Positions 13,098 to 20,814 of a stretch of DNA of 45,480 nucleotides are shown here, one piece after another. The stretch covers positions 1 through 45,480 of IMG/VR virus record IMGVR_UViG_3300032356_000002, one strand, 5' to 3'. Below the pieces are notes generated by a model. That model searched no databases and was not told the DNA's origin. It was given only the letters and a program-made list of their open reading frames with translations. Positions within the stretch are counted from its first letter, which is position 1. Every line of letters begins with the position of its first letter. This DNA is from a virus. The translations under genes were made by a program, and so were the position numbers.

Positions 13098-14318
13098 ATG
13101 GCTCGAAGTGGCGCGCGCACCAAGCGCGGCGATAAATGCAGGCTGGCTGACGTCATCGAGCGTTGGCCGGTCGAGCGGCTGATTCCGTATGCCAGGAACG
13201 CCCGCACGCACTCCGACGAGCAGGTGGCGCAAGTAGCGGCGTCGATCGCCGAGTTTGGGTTTGTGAACCCGATTTTAGTGGGGTCCGACGGCGTGATGAT
13301 CGCCGGCCACGCGCGGCTGCTGGCGGCTCGGAAGCTGGGCCTGACTGAGGTTCCGGTGATCGTGCTCGACCACTTGACGCCGACGCAGAGGCGGGCACTC
13401 GTGATCGCCGACAACAAGCTCGCATTGAACGCCGGCTGGGACGAGGAGATGTTGAGGATCGAGCTGGAGGCATTGCGGGAGGAAGACTTCGACGCCAGCT
13501 TAACAGGGTTCAACCAGCAAGAGCTAGAGAAGCTGCTATCGGAGGCCGAAGACAGCATAGATCCAGATGACGAGGAACTGGATGATCCGGCGTCGCGCGG
13601 AATCTATGCACTGCGCGAGGATGCCATTTTCTCTTCGTCGAATAAATGGGGCATCCCCGACCTTCTCCCGGATATGCTATCCACGCAGGTGCCGGACAGA
13701 ATGTGGTACGGCGGGCCAGTGGAGGATGCATCTAAGACACTGTTCATTTATCGAACAGCTAAGTTCGGAAAGGATGCGGCCGGAGGAGTCCTCGCCTTCT
13801 ATGTGGATGACTGGCGGTTTGAAAATCTATGGAATGATGCCGTTGCGGTCGTAGAAGAGTTCAAGGAATTTGGCTGGGGTAGCATATTAACGCCAGACTT
13901 TAGCGTCTGGCGCGATGATCCTATGGCTGTACAGCTTTGGAACATCTACCGCTCTAGATGGTGCGGTAGATATTGGCAAGAGGCCGGGATTAAGGTGATA
14001 CCAAGCCTGAACTGGTCGGATGAGCGCAGCTACGAGTTCACTCACGCCGGGATTCCGTGCGGCGTCCCGGTCGCCGGAGTGCAATGCCGCACGACAAGGT
14101 CGCGCAAGGGCAAGGATTACTTCATCGACGGACTCTGCGAGGCGATCAGGCAAGTTAAGCCCGAGACTTTGCTGATCTACGGAGAGCCGGGTGCTATCAC
14201 TTGGCTTGCGAGTAAGATTCCAAGTGGGCCAAGGTGCATATGGTTTGAGAGTTGGCCGACGGCGCGAAAGCGGATGCGCCAGCAAGCGAGAAAGGAGGAA
14301 CAGCATGGGACGAATTGA
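13098..14318 (+). CDS. ParB/sulfiredoxin-fold domain fused to DUF4417
   Basis: 406 aa. Residues about 16-110 are a ParB N-terminal domain: VERLIPYARNARTHSDEQV, IAEFGFVNPILV, the GHARLLAARKLGL box and the LTPTQRRALVIADNK segment typical of phage ParB proteins. About 110-150 is acidic. About 170-390 matches DUF4417: GVLAFYVDDWRFENLW, GSILTPDFSVWRDDP, LWNIYRSRWCGRYWQEAG, VIPSLNWSD. In phages this ParB type is usually fused to a DNA methyltransferase; the DUF4417 partner replaces it here. Activity unknown; the ParB part may bind or hydrolyse CTP or nick DNA. Confidence 0.8.
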   Translation: MARSGARTKRGDKCRLADVIERWPVERLIPYARNARTHSDEQVAQVAASIAEFGFVNPILVGSDGVMIAGHARLLAARKLGLTEVPVIVLDHLTPTQRRALVIADNKLALNAGWDEEMLRIELEALREEDFDASLTGFNQQELEKLLSEAEDSIDPDDEELDDPASRGIYALREDAIFSSSNKWGIPDLLPDMLSTQVPDRMWYGGPVEDASKTLFIYRTAKFGKDAAGGVLAFYVDDWRFENLWNDAVAVVEEFKEFGWGSILTPDFSVWRDDPMAVQLWNIYRSRWCGRYWQEAGIKVIPSLNWSDERSYEFTHAGIPCGVPVAGVQCRTTRSRKGKDYFIDGLCEAIRQVKPETLLIYGEPGAITWLASKIPSGPRCIWFESWPTARKRMRQQARKEEQHGTN

Positions 14319-14472
14319 GGGCCGCGGTGGCGGCGGAGGTGTCGGCGGAGGTGTCGGCGGAGGTGGAGGCCGCGGTGGAGGCCGGGGTGGAGGCCGCGGT
14401 GGAGGCCGGGGTGGAGGCCGCGGTGGAGGCCGGGGTGGAGGCCGCGGTGGAGGCCGGGGTGGACGGCGCTAG
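14305..14472 (+). CDS. RGG-repeat low-complexity protein, 55 aa
   Basis: ATG 14305 with AAAGGAGGA upstream, overlapping the end of the ParB-DUF4417 gene by 14 nt. After MGRIEGR it is only glycine and arginine with two valines: eight GGGR units then GGRR. RGG/GGR tracts bind RNA and can drive condensates in other proteins. Its TAG overlaps the TAG of the convergent C39-like gene at GCTAGC. Function unknown. Confidence 0.55.
   Translation: MGRIEGRGGGGGVGGGVGGGGGRGGGRGGGRGGGRGGGRGGGRGGGRGGGRGGRR
14362..14457 (+). repeat. Eight 12-bp tandem repeats with alternating Arg codons
   Basis: Unit GGTGGAGGCCGC alternates strictly with GGTGGAGGCCGG, so the true period is 24 bp repeated four times without error. 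This suggests recent expansion by 24-bp duplication inside the RGG gene. Confidence 0.9.
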
Positions 14473-14837
14473 CCTGGCTGATACACTACGCGCACGATCT
14501 CCCAGTTCCTGCGCGGATACCGCTCTGGGAAGAACGGCTGGCGCATCTGCGGATCGAAGATGCGCCGGCCGTCCCAAGCGATCCAGTGGCCGATACGGCG
14601 GCCGGCCGGGCGGATTATGACGGCCGCCGGGCCGGGTGGCAGGGTTGTCCGGCGGGAGACGGCCCAGCGAGACCCTGTGATGCGGCCGAGGCAGTCGACC
14701 ATTTCCTGAACCCAAAAGCCATGCATCGCCTCTGGGTCAGGGTCCGCTGCTCTGGCCGCTGCATACGGACAGCCGGCCAGCATCGCTGCTACGGCGACGC
14801 CGCAGTCGAGGCCGTTCCGCTGGCGGATCAAGCGCAC
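14469..14837 (-). CDS. C39/papain-like cysteine peptidase homologue
   Basis: 122 aa on the minus strand from GTG 14837. Catalytic layout: Cys12 in NGLDCGVAVAAMLAG, His84 in IGHWIAWDG, Asp95 in RIFDPQ, the order of papain-fold C39 peptidases. No signal peptide. A TTGACA-17-TAGGAT promoter ends six bases before the GTG, suggesting a leaderless mRNA. It is an isolated, convergently placed gene between the early and packaging regions; it may process a host or phage protein. An alternative is an inactive C39-like domain. Confidence 0.75.
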   Translation of the reverse strand: MRLIRQRNGLDCGVAVAAMLAGCPYAAARAADPDPEAMHGFWVQEMVDCLGRITGSRWAVSRRTTLPPGPAAVIIRPAGRRIGHWIAWDGRRIFDPQMRQPFFPERYPRRNWEIVRVVYQPG

Positions 14838-14843
14838 GGTTAA

Positions 14844-14872
14844 ATCCTAACAGAATCAGTAGCTTATGTCAA
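14844..14872 (-). promoter_or_regulatory. Leaderless-type promoter of the C39-like gene
   Basis: Minus strand TTGACA (14872-14867), 17-nt spacer, TAGGAT (14849-14844), six bases, then GTG 14837. The spacing to the start codon equals that of the promoter at 243-271. Confidence 0.65.
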
Positions 14873-14883
14873 GGTGAGTGAAA

Positions 14884-15126
14884 ATGGCCTCCATCCTACG
14901 GAACATGGTCAGGCTTCTGCGCATCATCGCGGGCGGATTTCAACCGCATACGAGGCCGTGGCCGGACTTGGCCGACAAGCCGGAGTGGCACCAGTGTGTG
15001 GAATGTACTGATTCCACGCAACTTACGGGTCCTTCCGGGGCGGCGAGGCGGCGGGTTGCCGGATGGCACGATTTCGCTAGCGGCAGGCAACGGAAAAGGT
15101 GGTCGGTGGTCGATTTGCGGACTTAG
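14884..15126 (+). CDS. Unknown small protein
   Basis: 80 aa from ATG 14884 (AAGGTGAG upstream; GTG 14878 also in frame). N-terminal amphipathic MASILRNMVRLLRIIAGGF, then a basic polar region with CVEC. Last frame before the terminase genes. No family recognised; could be spurious. Confidence 0.4.
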   Translation: MASILRNMVRLLRIIAGGFQPHTRPWPDLADKPEWHQCVECTDSTQLTGPSGAARRRVAGWHDFASGRQRKRWSVVDLRT

Positions 15127-15138
15127 CCGTGGTACGGA

Positions 15139-15630
15139 ATGCCGCTCCTGAGCTTGCGGGCTTACGCCAGACATCGCGGTGTGCGGCTTTCAGCCGTCCA
15201 GAAGGCGATTCAGACCGGGCGGATTCAAACCACGCCGGATGGGCGGATCGACAGCGAGCAAGCCGATGCGGACTGGGAGGCCAGGACGCGGCCGAGACAA
15301 GGCAGGGCGGCGCATCGCAAAACAGAAACCTCGCGCGGAGAGGCTGTCGGTGGCCTTGATTACTTCAGGGCGCGGGCCATCCGTGAGAGCTACCTGGCGC
15401 GGCTGGCCAAGATCGAGTTCGAGGAGAAGACCGGCAAGCTGGTCAGCCGGGACGAGGTGCAGGTGGCGGCCTTCACCTTGGCGCGCACGGTGCGCGACAA
15501 CTTGTTAAACATTCCGGACCGTCTGGCGGCGTTGCTGGCCTCGGAGTCCGACGCCGACCGAGTGCATCAGATACTGACCGAGGAGATTCGCAAGGCGCTC
15601 GATGATCTCGCCGGCGCAAACAGCGACTGA
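15139..15630 (+). CDS. terS: Terminase small subunit, Nu1-like
   Basis: 163 aa. Recognises the packaging site and regulates the large subunit. N-terminal winged-helix/Nu1 domain (LSLRAYARHRGVRLSAVQKAI, TPDGRIDSEQADADWEART) followed by a long helical oligomerisation region (FRARAIRESYLARLAKIEFEEKTGKLVSRDEV). Nu1-type spacing and direct overlap (29 nt) with the GpA-type large subunit support the call. Confidence 0.85.
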   Translation: MPLLSLRAYARHRGVRLSAVQKAIQTGRIQTTPDGRIDSEQADADWEARTRPRQGRAAHRKTETSRGEAVGGLDYFRARAIRESYLARLAKIEFEEKTGKLVSRDEVQVAAFTLARTVRDNLLNIPDRLAALLASESDADRVHQILTEEIRKALDDLAGANSD

Positions 15631-17506
15631 GATTTACAACGCCGCGTTCAACGCCGGGCTCCGGCCGGACCCGGTGCTGACGGTGTCGGAGTGGGCCGAT
15701 CGCTATCGGCGGCTGTCGGGCAAGTCGGCGGCCGAGCCCGGGCCATACCGCACGAGTCGCACGCCATACTTACGAGAGATCATGGACACTCTGTCGCCTT
15801 TATGCCCGGTGGAACGGGTGGTGGTGATGAAAGGCGCTCAGTTGGGATTAACGGAGGCGGGCAATAACTGGGTCGGCTACGTGATCCACAAATCGCCCGG
15901 TCCGATGATGGTGGTGCAGCCCACGGTGGAGCTGGCCAAGCGCAACTCCAAGCAAAGGATCGATCCGCTGATTGAGGAGAGCGAGGCGCTGCGGGAACTG
16001 GTCAAGCCAGCGCGCTCGCGTGACTCGGGAAACACGGTGTTGTCGAAGGAGTTCCCCGGCGGGGTGTTGGTGATGACGGGGGCCAACTCGGCGGTTGGAT
16101 TGCGCTCGATGGCGGTTCGGTATCTGTTTCTCGACGAGATCGACGCCTATCCGGGCGACGTCGACGGCGAAGGCGATCCGATCAATCTGGCTTACGCTCG
16201 CACGCGGACTTTCTCGCGGCGCAAGATATTCATGGTATCGACGCCGCTGGTTACTGGTTGGAGCCGGATTGAGGCGGCATTCGCCGAGAGCGACCAGCGG
16301 CGTTACTGGGTCCCGTGCCCGCACTGTGGCGAGTTCCAGGTGCTGAAGTTCGAGCGGCTGCGCTGGCCCAAGGGCGAGCCGCAGAAGGCGGCCTATTATT
16401 GCATCGCCTGTGAGCAAGCCATCTACAACCACCACAAGGCCGCGATGCTGGCGCGCGGGGAGTGGCGGCCGGAAGCTGCCGGAGACGGGCGCACTCGCGG
16501 CTACCACCTGTCGAGCCTCTATAGTCCGGTGGGCTGGTACTCGTGGGAGCGGGCGGCCGAGGATTGGGAGAAGGCGCAAGGCGACGTGGAGCGGTTGAAG
16601 TCGTTCGTCAACCTGGTGCTGGGCGAGTCATGGCAAGAGCGCGGGGAGGCACCCGACTGGCAGCCGCTCTATGAGCGCCGGGAGGATTACCGGATCGGGA
16701 CCGTGCCCGAGGGCGGGCTGTTTCTGACGGCGGGCGCGGACGTGCAGAAGGACCGCATCGAGGTGGAGATCGTGGCCTGGGGCCGGGGCAAGGAGTCCTG
16801 GTCTGTGGACTACCGGGTGCTGGTGGGGGACATCGCCGAATCGGGCATCTGGCGGGAGCTCGATGCGCTGCTGGAGGAGGAGTTCAGCGGGCTGCCGATC
16901 CGGGTGTTGTGCATCGACTCAGGATACAACCCGCAGTTGGTTTACGACTGGGTGCGGCGCCACCCGCAGGCGAGCTGGGGGCCGGCGGGGGCCCGCGCGC
17001 CCCATCCCAAGACGGCAGTGGCGGTCAAAGGCACGGCCCGCTCCGATCGGCTGATCGTGGGCGCGAGCGCGGCAGACACGGCCTCCAAGCGCCGGGCAGT
17101 GCGGGTGTGGACGATTGGTACGCCGGTGGCTAAATCGCAGCTTTATAGCTGGCTTCGGCTTCCGAAACCGACAGAGGAGAGCGGCGAGCCATACCCGGCT
17201 GGCTACTGTCATTTTCCGCGCTACACGGAGGAGTACTTCCGGCAGTTGACGGCGGAGAGCTTCATCAAGGGGCAGTGGGTGAAAGATCCCAACCGCCGCA
17301 ACGAGGCGCTGGATGCGCGCTGCTATGCGCGGGCGGCGGCGGCCATTTATGGCATGGACCGCTTTGCCGAGCGGCAGTGGAGGGAACTGGAAGCGGCGCG
17401 GCGGCGGCACAGAACTGAAACGGAGCCTGAGCCGTTGGCTCCAACTGAGCCGACGGTGAAACCGGTACGGCGAACAATCATACGTTCGGGATGGATTAGG
17501 GGTTGA
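15602..17506 (+). CDS. terL: Terminase large subunit, GpA family
   Basis: DNA packaging motor and end-cutting nuclease. 634 aa. ATPase: variant Walker A MKGAQLGLTE at 76-85 and Walker B LFLDEIDAYP at 175-184, with the GpA-type DVDGEGDP after it. A CPHC / CIAC zinc-like pair follows at about 240-270. Nuclease: LTAGADVQKDRIEVEI and LCIDSGYN acidic strands, ending in a basic tail. ATG 15602 is inside the end of terS. GpA-type terminases usually make cohesive ends. Confidence 0.95.
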   Translation: MISPAQTATEIYNAAFNAGLRPDPVLTVSEWADRYRRLSGKSAAEPGPYRTSRTPYLREIMDTLSPLCPVERVVVMKGAQLGLTEAGNNWVGYVIHKSPGPMMVVQPTVELAKRNSKQRIDPLIEESEALRELVKPARSRDSGNTVLSKEFPGGVLVMTGANSAVGLRSMAVRYLFLDEIDAYPGDVDGEGDPINLAYARTRTFSRRKIFMVSTPLVTGWSRIEAAFAESDQRRYWVPCPHCGEFQVLKFERLRWPKGEPQKAAYYCIACEQAIYNHHKAAMLARGEWRPEAAGDGRTRGYHLSSLYSPVGWYSWERAAEDWEKAQGDVERLKSFVNLVLGESWQERGEAPDWQPLYERREDYRIGTVPEGGLFLTAGADVQKDRIEVEIVAWGRGKESWSVDYRVLVGDIAESGIWRELDALLEEEFSGLPIRVLCIDSGYNPQLVYDWVRRHPQASWGPAGARAPHPKTAVAVKGTARSDRLIVGASAADTASKRRAVRVWTIGTPVAKSQLYSWLRLPKPTEESGEPYPAGYCHFPRYTEEYFRQLTAESFIKGQWVKDPNRRNEALDARCYARAAAAIYGMDRFAERQWRELEAARRRHRTETEPEPLAPTEPTVKPVRRTIIRSGWIRG

Positions 17507-17507
17507 C

Positions 17508-17717
17508 ATGGCCTACACGCAATCGCAGTTGGAGGCGCTGGAGGCGGCGCTGGCCAGCGGCATGCTGCGCGTGTCGTTTGAAGGCCGCAGTGTCGAGTAC
17601 CGGAGCGTCGAAGAGCTCAAGAAGGCGATCGCCGAGGTGAAGGCTGCGCTCGCTGCGCAAGACCCGGCGCAAGCGCGATCGCGCATCGTGAAGGTCACAA
17701 CGAGCAAGGGGTTTTGA
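17508..17717 (+). CDS. gpW-like head-tail joining protein
   Basis: 69 aa, lambda gpW size, in the lambda gpW position between terminase and portal. Two-helix/beta-hairpin pattern: QSQLEALEAALASG, LRVSFEGRSVEYRS, VEELKKAIAEVKAALA, basic end SKGF. Plugs the portal and prepares the head for tail joining. Its TGA overlaps the portal ATG. Confidence 0.85.
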   Translation: MAYTQSQLEALEAALASGMLRVSFEGRSVEYRSVEELKKAIAEVKAALAAQDPAQARSRIVKVTTSKGF

Positions 17718-19237
17718 TGGCTGGTTACTGGCGCAATCTGATGCGGGCGGCGTTTGCGCCGCTGGTGAAAGCGGCCTCGGGCTATGAGGCGGCCTCGGCG
17801 GGCTGGCGCACGCGGGGCTGGTATGCATCTACAGATGGCATCAATGCCCTGTTGACGGTGGGCGGGGAAGCCTTGCGGTCGCGCTCGCGGGAGATGGTGC
17901 GGCGTAACGCCTGGGCCTCCAACGCCATCGACAGCTTCGTGGCCAATGCCGTGGGCGCGGGCATCAAGCCCCAATCAAAACATCCAGACGCTGCGGTCAA
18001 GCGGCGGCTTCAAGAGCTGTGGCTGCGCTGGACCGACGAAGCCGACGCTCATGGTCTCACCGACTTCTACGGGCTGCAAGCCTTGGTCTGCCGGTCGGCG
18101 ATCGAGGGCGGCGAGTGCATAGTGCGGCTGCGGCCGAGGCTGCCAGAGGACGCTCTCACGGTCCCGCTTCAGTTGCAGTTGCTGGAAGCCGAGCACTTGC
18201 CTCTGGCGAAGAACGAGGACTTACCGAACGGCAACGTCATCCGGGCGGGGATCGAGTTCAATGCGATTGGCCAGCGGGTGGCGTATCACCTCTACCGCGA
18301 GCATCCAGGCGAGCGGGTGATGTTCGCCAACGCCGGCCAGACGGTGCGCGTGCCGGCCGAGTCGGTGTTGCACATCTACAAGCCCCTGCGGCCCGGCCAG
18401 CACCGCGGGCAGCCCTGGTTGGCGCAAGTGCTGGTGAAGCTCCACGAGCTGGACCAGTACGACGACGCCGAGCTGGTGCGCAAGAAGCTGGCGGCCATGT
18501 TTGCGGCCTTCATTGTTGAAAACAATCCGGACGACCCAGTGATTGGGGCCAAGCCGGCCGAGGCGGAGCGGGACCAGACGGGAGCGGCGCTGGCCGGGCT
18601 GGAGCCCGGCTCGATGGTCAAGCTGCTGCCGGGCGAGGATGTGCGGTTTGCCGAGCCGGGTGACGTGGGCGGCATGTACACCGAGTTCATGCGGATGCAA
18701 TTGCGCGCGATTGCGGCCGGTCTTGGCATCACCTATGAGCAGTTGACCGGGGATCTGGAGCGGGTGAACTACTCCTCGATCCGCGCCGGCCTGCTCGAGT
18801 TCCGCCGCCGCTGCGAGCAGTTCCAACACCAGGTCATGGTCTATCAGTTCTGCCGGCCGGTGTGGCGTGCCTGGATTGAGTCCGCGGCACTCGCCGGCGC
18901 GATTGACGCGCGCGACTATGCTCAGAATCCAGAAGCTTACCTCGATGTGGAGTGGCGGCCGCCTTCTTGGGCTTGGGTTGATCCATTGAAGGACATCAAC
19001 GCTGAAATTCTTGCGGTGCGTGCGGGCTTCAAGCCGCGGAGCGCCGTCATCAACGAGATGGGCTATGACGAAGAGGATGTCGACCGGCAGGTTGCTGCCG
19101 ACAACGCCCGCGCCGATTCGCTGGGACTGATTTACGACTCTGACCCTCGCAAGACAAGCGGCAATAGGCAACAGAGGGCTGCATCGGCAGACGACCAGGA
19201 TGATGGATCCGTGCAAGATTCAGAGGAGCCAAAATGA
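17717..19237 (+). CDS. Portal protein, lambda gpB family
   Basis: 506 aa. Dodecameric DNA channel at the capsid vertex. Family blocks: RSREMVRRNAWASNAIDSFV, NAVGAGIKPQ, GGECIVRLRP, HIYKPLRPGQHRGQPWLA, GITYEQLTGDLERVNYSS. The C-terminal 40 residues are acidic/polar. ATG 17717 overlaps the gpW stop; a TTG at 17714 is not needed. Confidence 0.93.
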   Translation: MAGYWRNLMRAAFAPLVKAASGYEAASAGWRTRGWYASTDGINALLTVGGEALRSRSREMVRRNAWASNAIDSFVANAVGAGIKPQSKHPDAAVKRRLQELWLRWTDEADAHGLTDFYGLQALVCRSAIEGGECIVRLRPRLPEDALTVPLQLQLLEAEHLPLAKNEDLPNGNVIRAGIEFNAIGQRVAYHLYREHPGERVMFANAGQTVRVPAESVLHIYKPLRPGQHRGQPWLAQVLVKLHELDQYDDAELVRKKLAAMFAAFIVENNPDDPVIGAKPAEAERDQTGAALAGLEPGSMVKLLPGEDVRFAEPGDVGGMYTEFMRMQLRAIAAGLGITYEQLTGDLERVNYSSIRAGLLEFRRRCEQFQHQVMVYQFCRPVWRAWIESAALAGAIDARDYAQNPEAYLDVEWRPPSWAWVDPLKDINAEILAVRAGFKPRSAVINEMGYDEEDVDRQVAADNARADSLGLIYDSDPRKTSGNRQQRAASADDQDDGSVQDSEEPK

Positions 19238-20433
19238 GCCATTTTACGCACCTCGCTTCGCGTGTTTTCAACACGCCGCTGATGATTGACCAGAAGAAGC
19301 TGGCGGCGATCATGGCCGTGCTCGCTCCGCGCATGGGATTCGATCCTCCGGGTGTGGATGCGGCGCTGCTGGCCGAGCAGCGGACGCGGAAGCCTTATGC
19401 CGTCACCGATGCTGGAGTCGCGGTGATCGAAGTGTCAGGGACGCTGGTGAACCGCGCTTCCGGCCTGGAGGCGCAGTCGGGGCTCACCTCATACGAGCAG
19501 TTGGGGAACGAGATTCTCGATGCAGCGACGGACCCGCGAGTGCGGGGAATCTTGCTGCGCTTGGACAGCTACGGCGGCGAGTCCAACGGGGCATGGGACG
19601 TGGCTGATCTGATTGAGCAGGCGGCACAAGTGAAACCTATCTGGGCCGCGGTTGACGACTGGGCCTTGAGCGCCGGATATCTGCTCGCCTCGGCGGCTGA
19701 CAGAATCTGGATCACTCGCACGGGCGGTGTCGGTTCAGTGGGCGTCATTGCGATGCATGTCGATCAGAGCGGCTTCGATGCGGCCAATGGCTTGCGCTAC
19801 ACGACGATCTTCGCCGGCCAGCACAAGAACGATTTCAATCCTCATGAGCCGCTGTCGGCTGAAGCGCGCGACGTGCTCGTGGCTGAGATCAACCGGCTCT
19901 ATGGCATGTTTGTCGATGCCGTGGCCCGTAGGCGCAATCTCAGCGCCGAATTCGTCCGAGTTACGGAGGCTGGGATTTTCTACGGCGAGGACAGCGTCGC
20001 CAGAGGCTTCGCCGATCGCGTGGGTACATTCCGCGATGCCCTCGCCGCCATGACCGAGTTTTTGTCAAAACCCAAATTTACGAAAGGAGGCACATCAGTG
20101 TCTGAAATTACCCAGGCGGCTACGAGCCCGCCCATTCCCGATCTGGCCGCAATCGAGGCCGAGGCCCGCCAACAGGGCTATGCCGAAGCGGCCGAGATCG
20201 TTATGCTGTGCACGATCGCCGGCCGGACGTCGTTGGCCAGCGACTTCATTGACCGCCGTCTGTCGGCAGCCGAGGTCCGCAAGGAATTGCTCGCGCTGCG
20301 GGCTGAAGCGGACAAGCAAGAGATTATCTCGCATGTGTTGCCGGAAACGGGATCCCATGCAAACCAGAATCTCGAAGATAATCCGGTCGTAAAAGCCTGC
20401 TCGGCATTGGCCGGATCGAAAGGAGCGAAGTAA
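19234..20433 (+). CDS. S49-family head maturation protease fused to scaffold
   Basis: 399 aa, comparable to lambda gpC. S49/SppA protease domain about 60-275: GTLVNR, LDSYGGESNG oxyanion strand, Ser146 in ALSAGYLLASAAD, Lys198 in GQHKNDFNP as likely catalytic dyad. After about 288 a helical scaffold domain is separable because of an internal start at 20098. ATG overlaps the portal stop (ATGA). It cleaves portal and scaffold during prohead maturation in lambda. Confidence 0.92.
   Translation: MSHFTHLASRVFNTPLMIDQKKLAAIMAVLAPRMGFDPPGVDAALLAEQRTRKPYAVTDAGVAVIEVSGTLVNRASGLEAQSGLTSYEQLGNEILDAATDPRVRGILLRLDSYGGESNGAWDVADLIEQAAQVKPIWAAVDDWALSAGYLLASAADRIWITRTGGVGSVGVIAMHVDQSGFDAANGLRYTTIFAGQHKNDFNPHEPLSAEARDVLVAEINRLYGMFVDAVARRRNLSAEFVRVTEAGIFYGEDSVARGFADRVGTFRDALAAMTEFLSKPKFTKGGTSVSEITQAATSPPIPDLAAIEAEARQQGYAEAAEIVMLCTIAGRTSLASDFIDRRLSAAEVRKELLALRAEADKQEIISHVLPETGSHANQNLEDNPVVKACSALAGSKGAK
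20098..20433 (+). CDS. Nested in-frame scaffold protein (Nu3-like)
   Basis: GTG 20098 lies in frame within the protease gene, seven bases after a perfect AAAGGAGG that has no reason to be there for coding. It would give a 111-aa product equal to the protease C-terminus, rich in Ala/Glu helices (IEAEARQQGYAEAAEIV). Lambda makes Nu3 scaffold from gene C the same way. Confidence 0.75.
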   Translation: MSEITQAATSPPIPDLAAIEAEARQQGYAEAAEIVMLCTIAGRTSLASDFIDRRLSAAEVRKELLALRAEADKQEIISHVLPETGSHANQNLEDNPVVKACSALAGSKGAK

Positions 20434-20436
20434 ACC

Positions 20437-20811
20437 ATGCCAGTTCAGAACGAAGCGAACTACTTGGGCGACTGGCTCAAGTGGGAAGAAGACAACCTTT
20501 ACAGCCGTGAGAAAGTCACCGTTGCGAGTGGCCAGAATCTGGAGACCGGAACGGTTGTCGGGGTCATCACCGCCAGCGGCAAGGTGACCAAGCTTGCGCC
20601 GGGTGCCAGCGATGGATCGCAAAATGCGGCCGGCGTTTTGCTGAATGCCGTTGACGCAAGCAGTGGCGACAAGCCGGGTGTGATCATCGCGCGTCATGCA
20701 GTCTGCTCGGACAAGGGGCTCGTATGGCCGGCCTCGATCACCGGCCCGCAGAAGGCAACGGCAATCAGTCAACTCAAAGCCCTGGGCATTCTCATCCGGG
20801 AAGGAGCGTAA
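20437..20811 (+). CDS. Head decoration protein, lambda gpD family
   Basis: 124 aa. Caps capsid three-fold sites and stabilises the expanded head. Family features: YLGDWLKWEEDNLYSREKVTV, ETGTVVGVITASGKV, AAGVLLNAVDA, beta-rich throughout. Lies between scaffold and major capsid gene as in lambda. Confidence 0.9.
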   Translation: MPVQNEANYLGDWLKWEEDNLYSREKVTVASGQNLETGTVVGVITASGKVTKLAPGASDGSQNAAGVLLNAVDASSGDKPGVIIARHAVCSDKGLVWPASITGPQKATAISQLKALGILIREGA

Positions 20812-20814
20812 AAG

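Noticed and set aside
14197-14715. Minus-strand frame opposite the RGG repeat (Ser/Thr/Ala repeats)
   Set aside because: It is the antisense of a GC-rich tandem repeat, lacks a start signal and overlaps the better supported C39-like gene in another frame.
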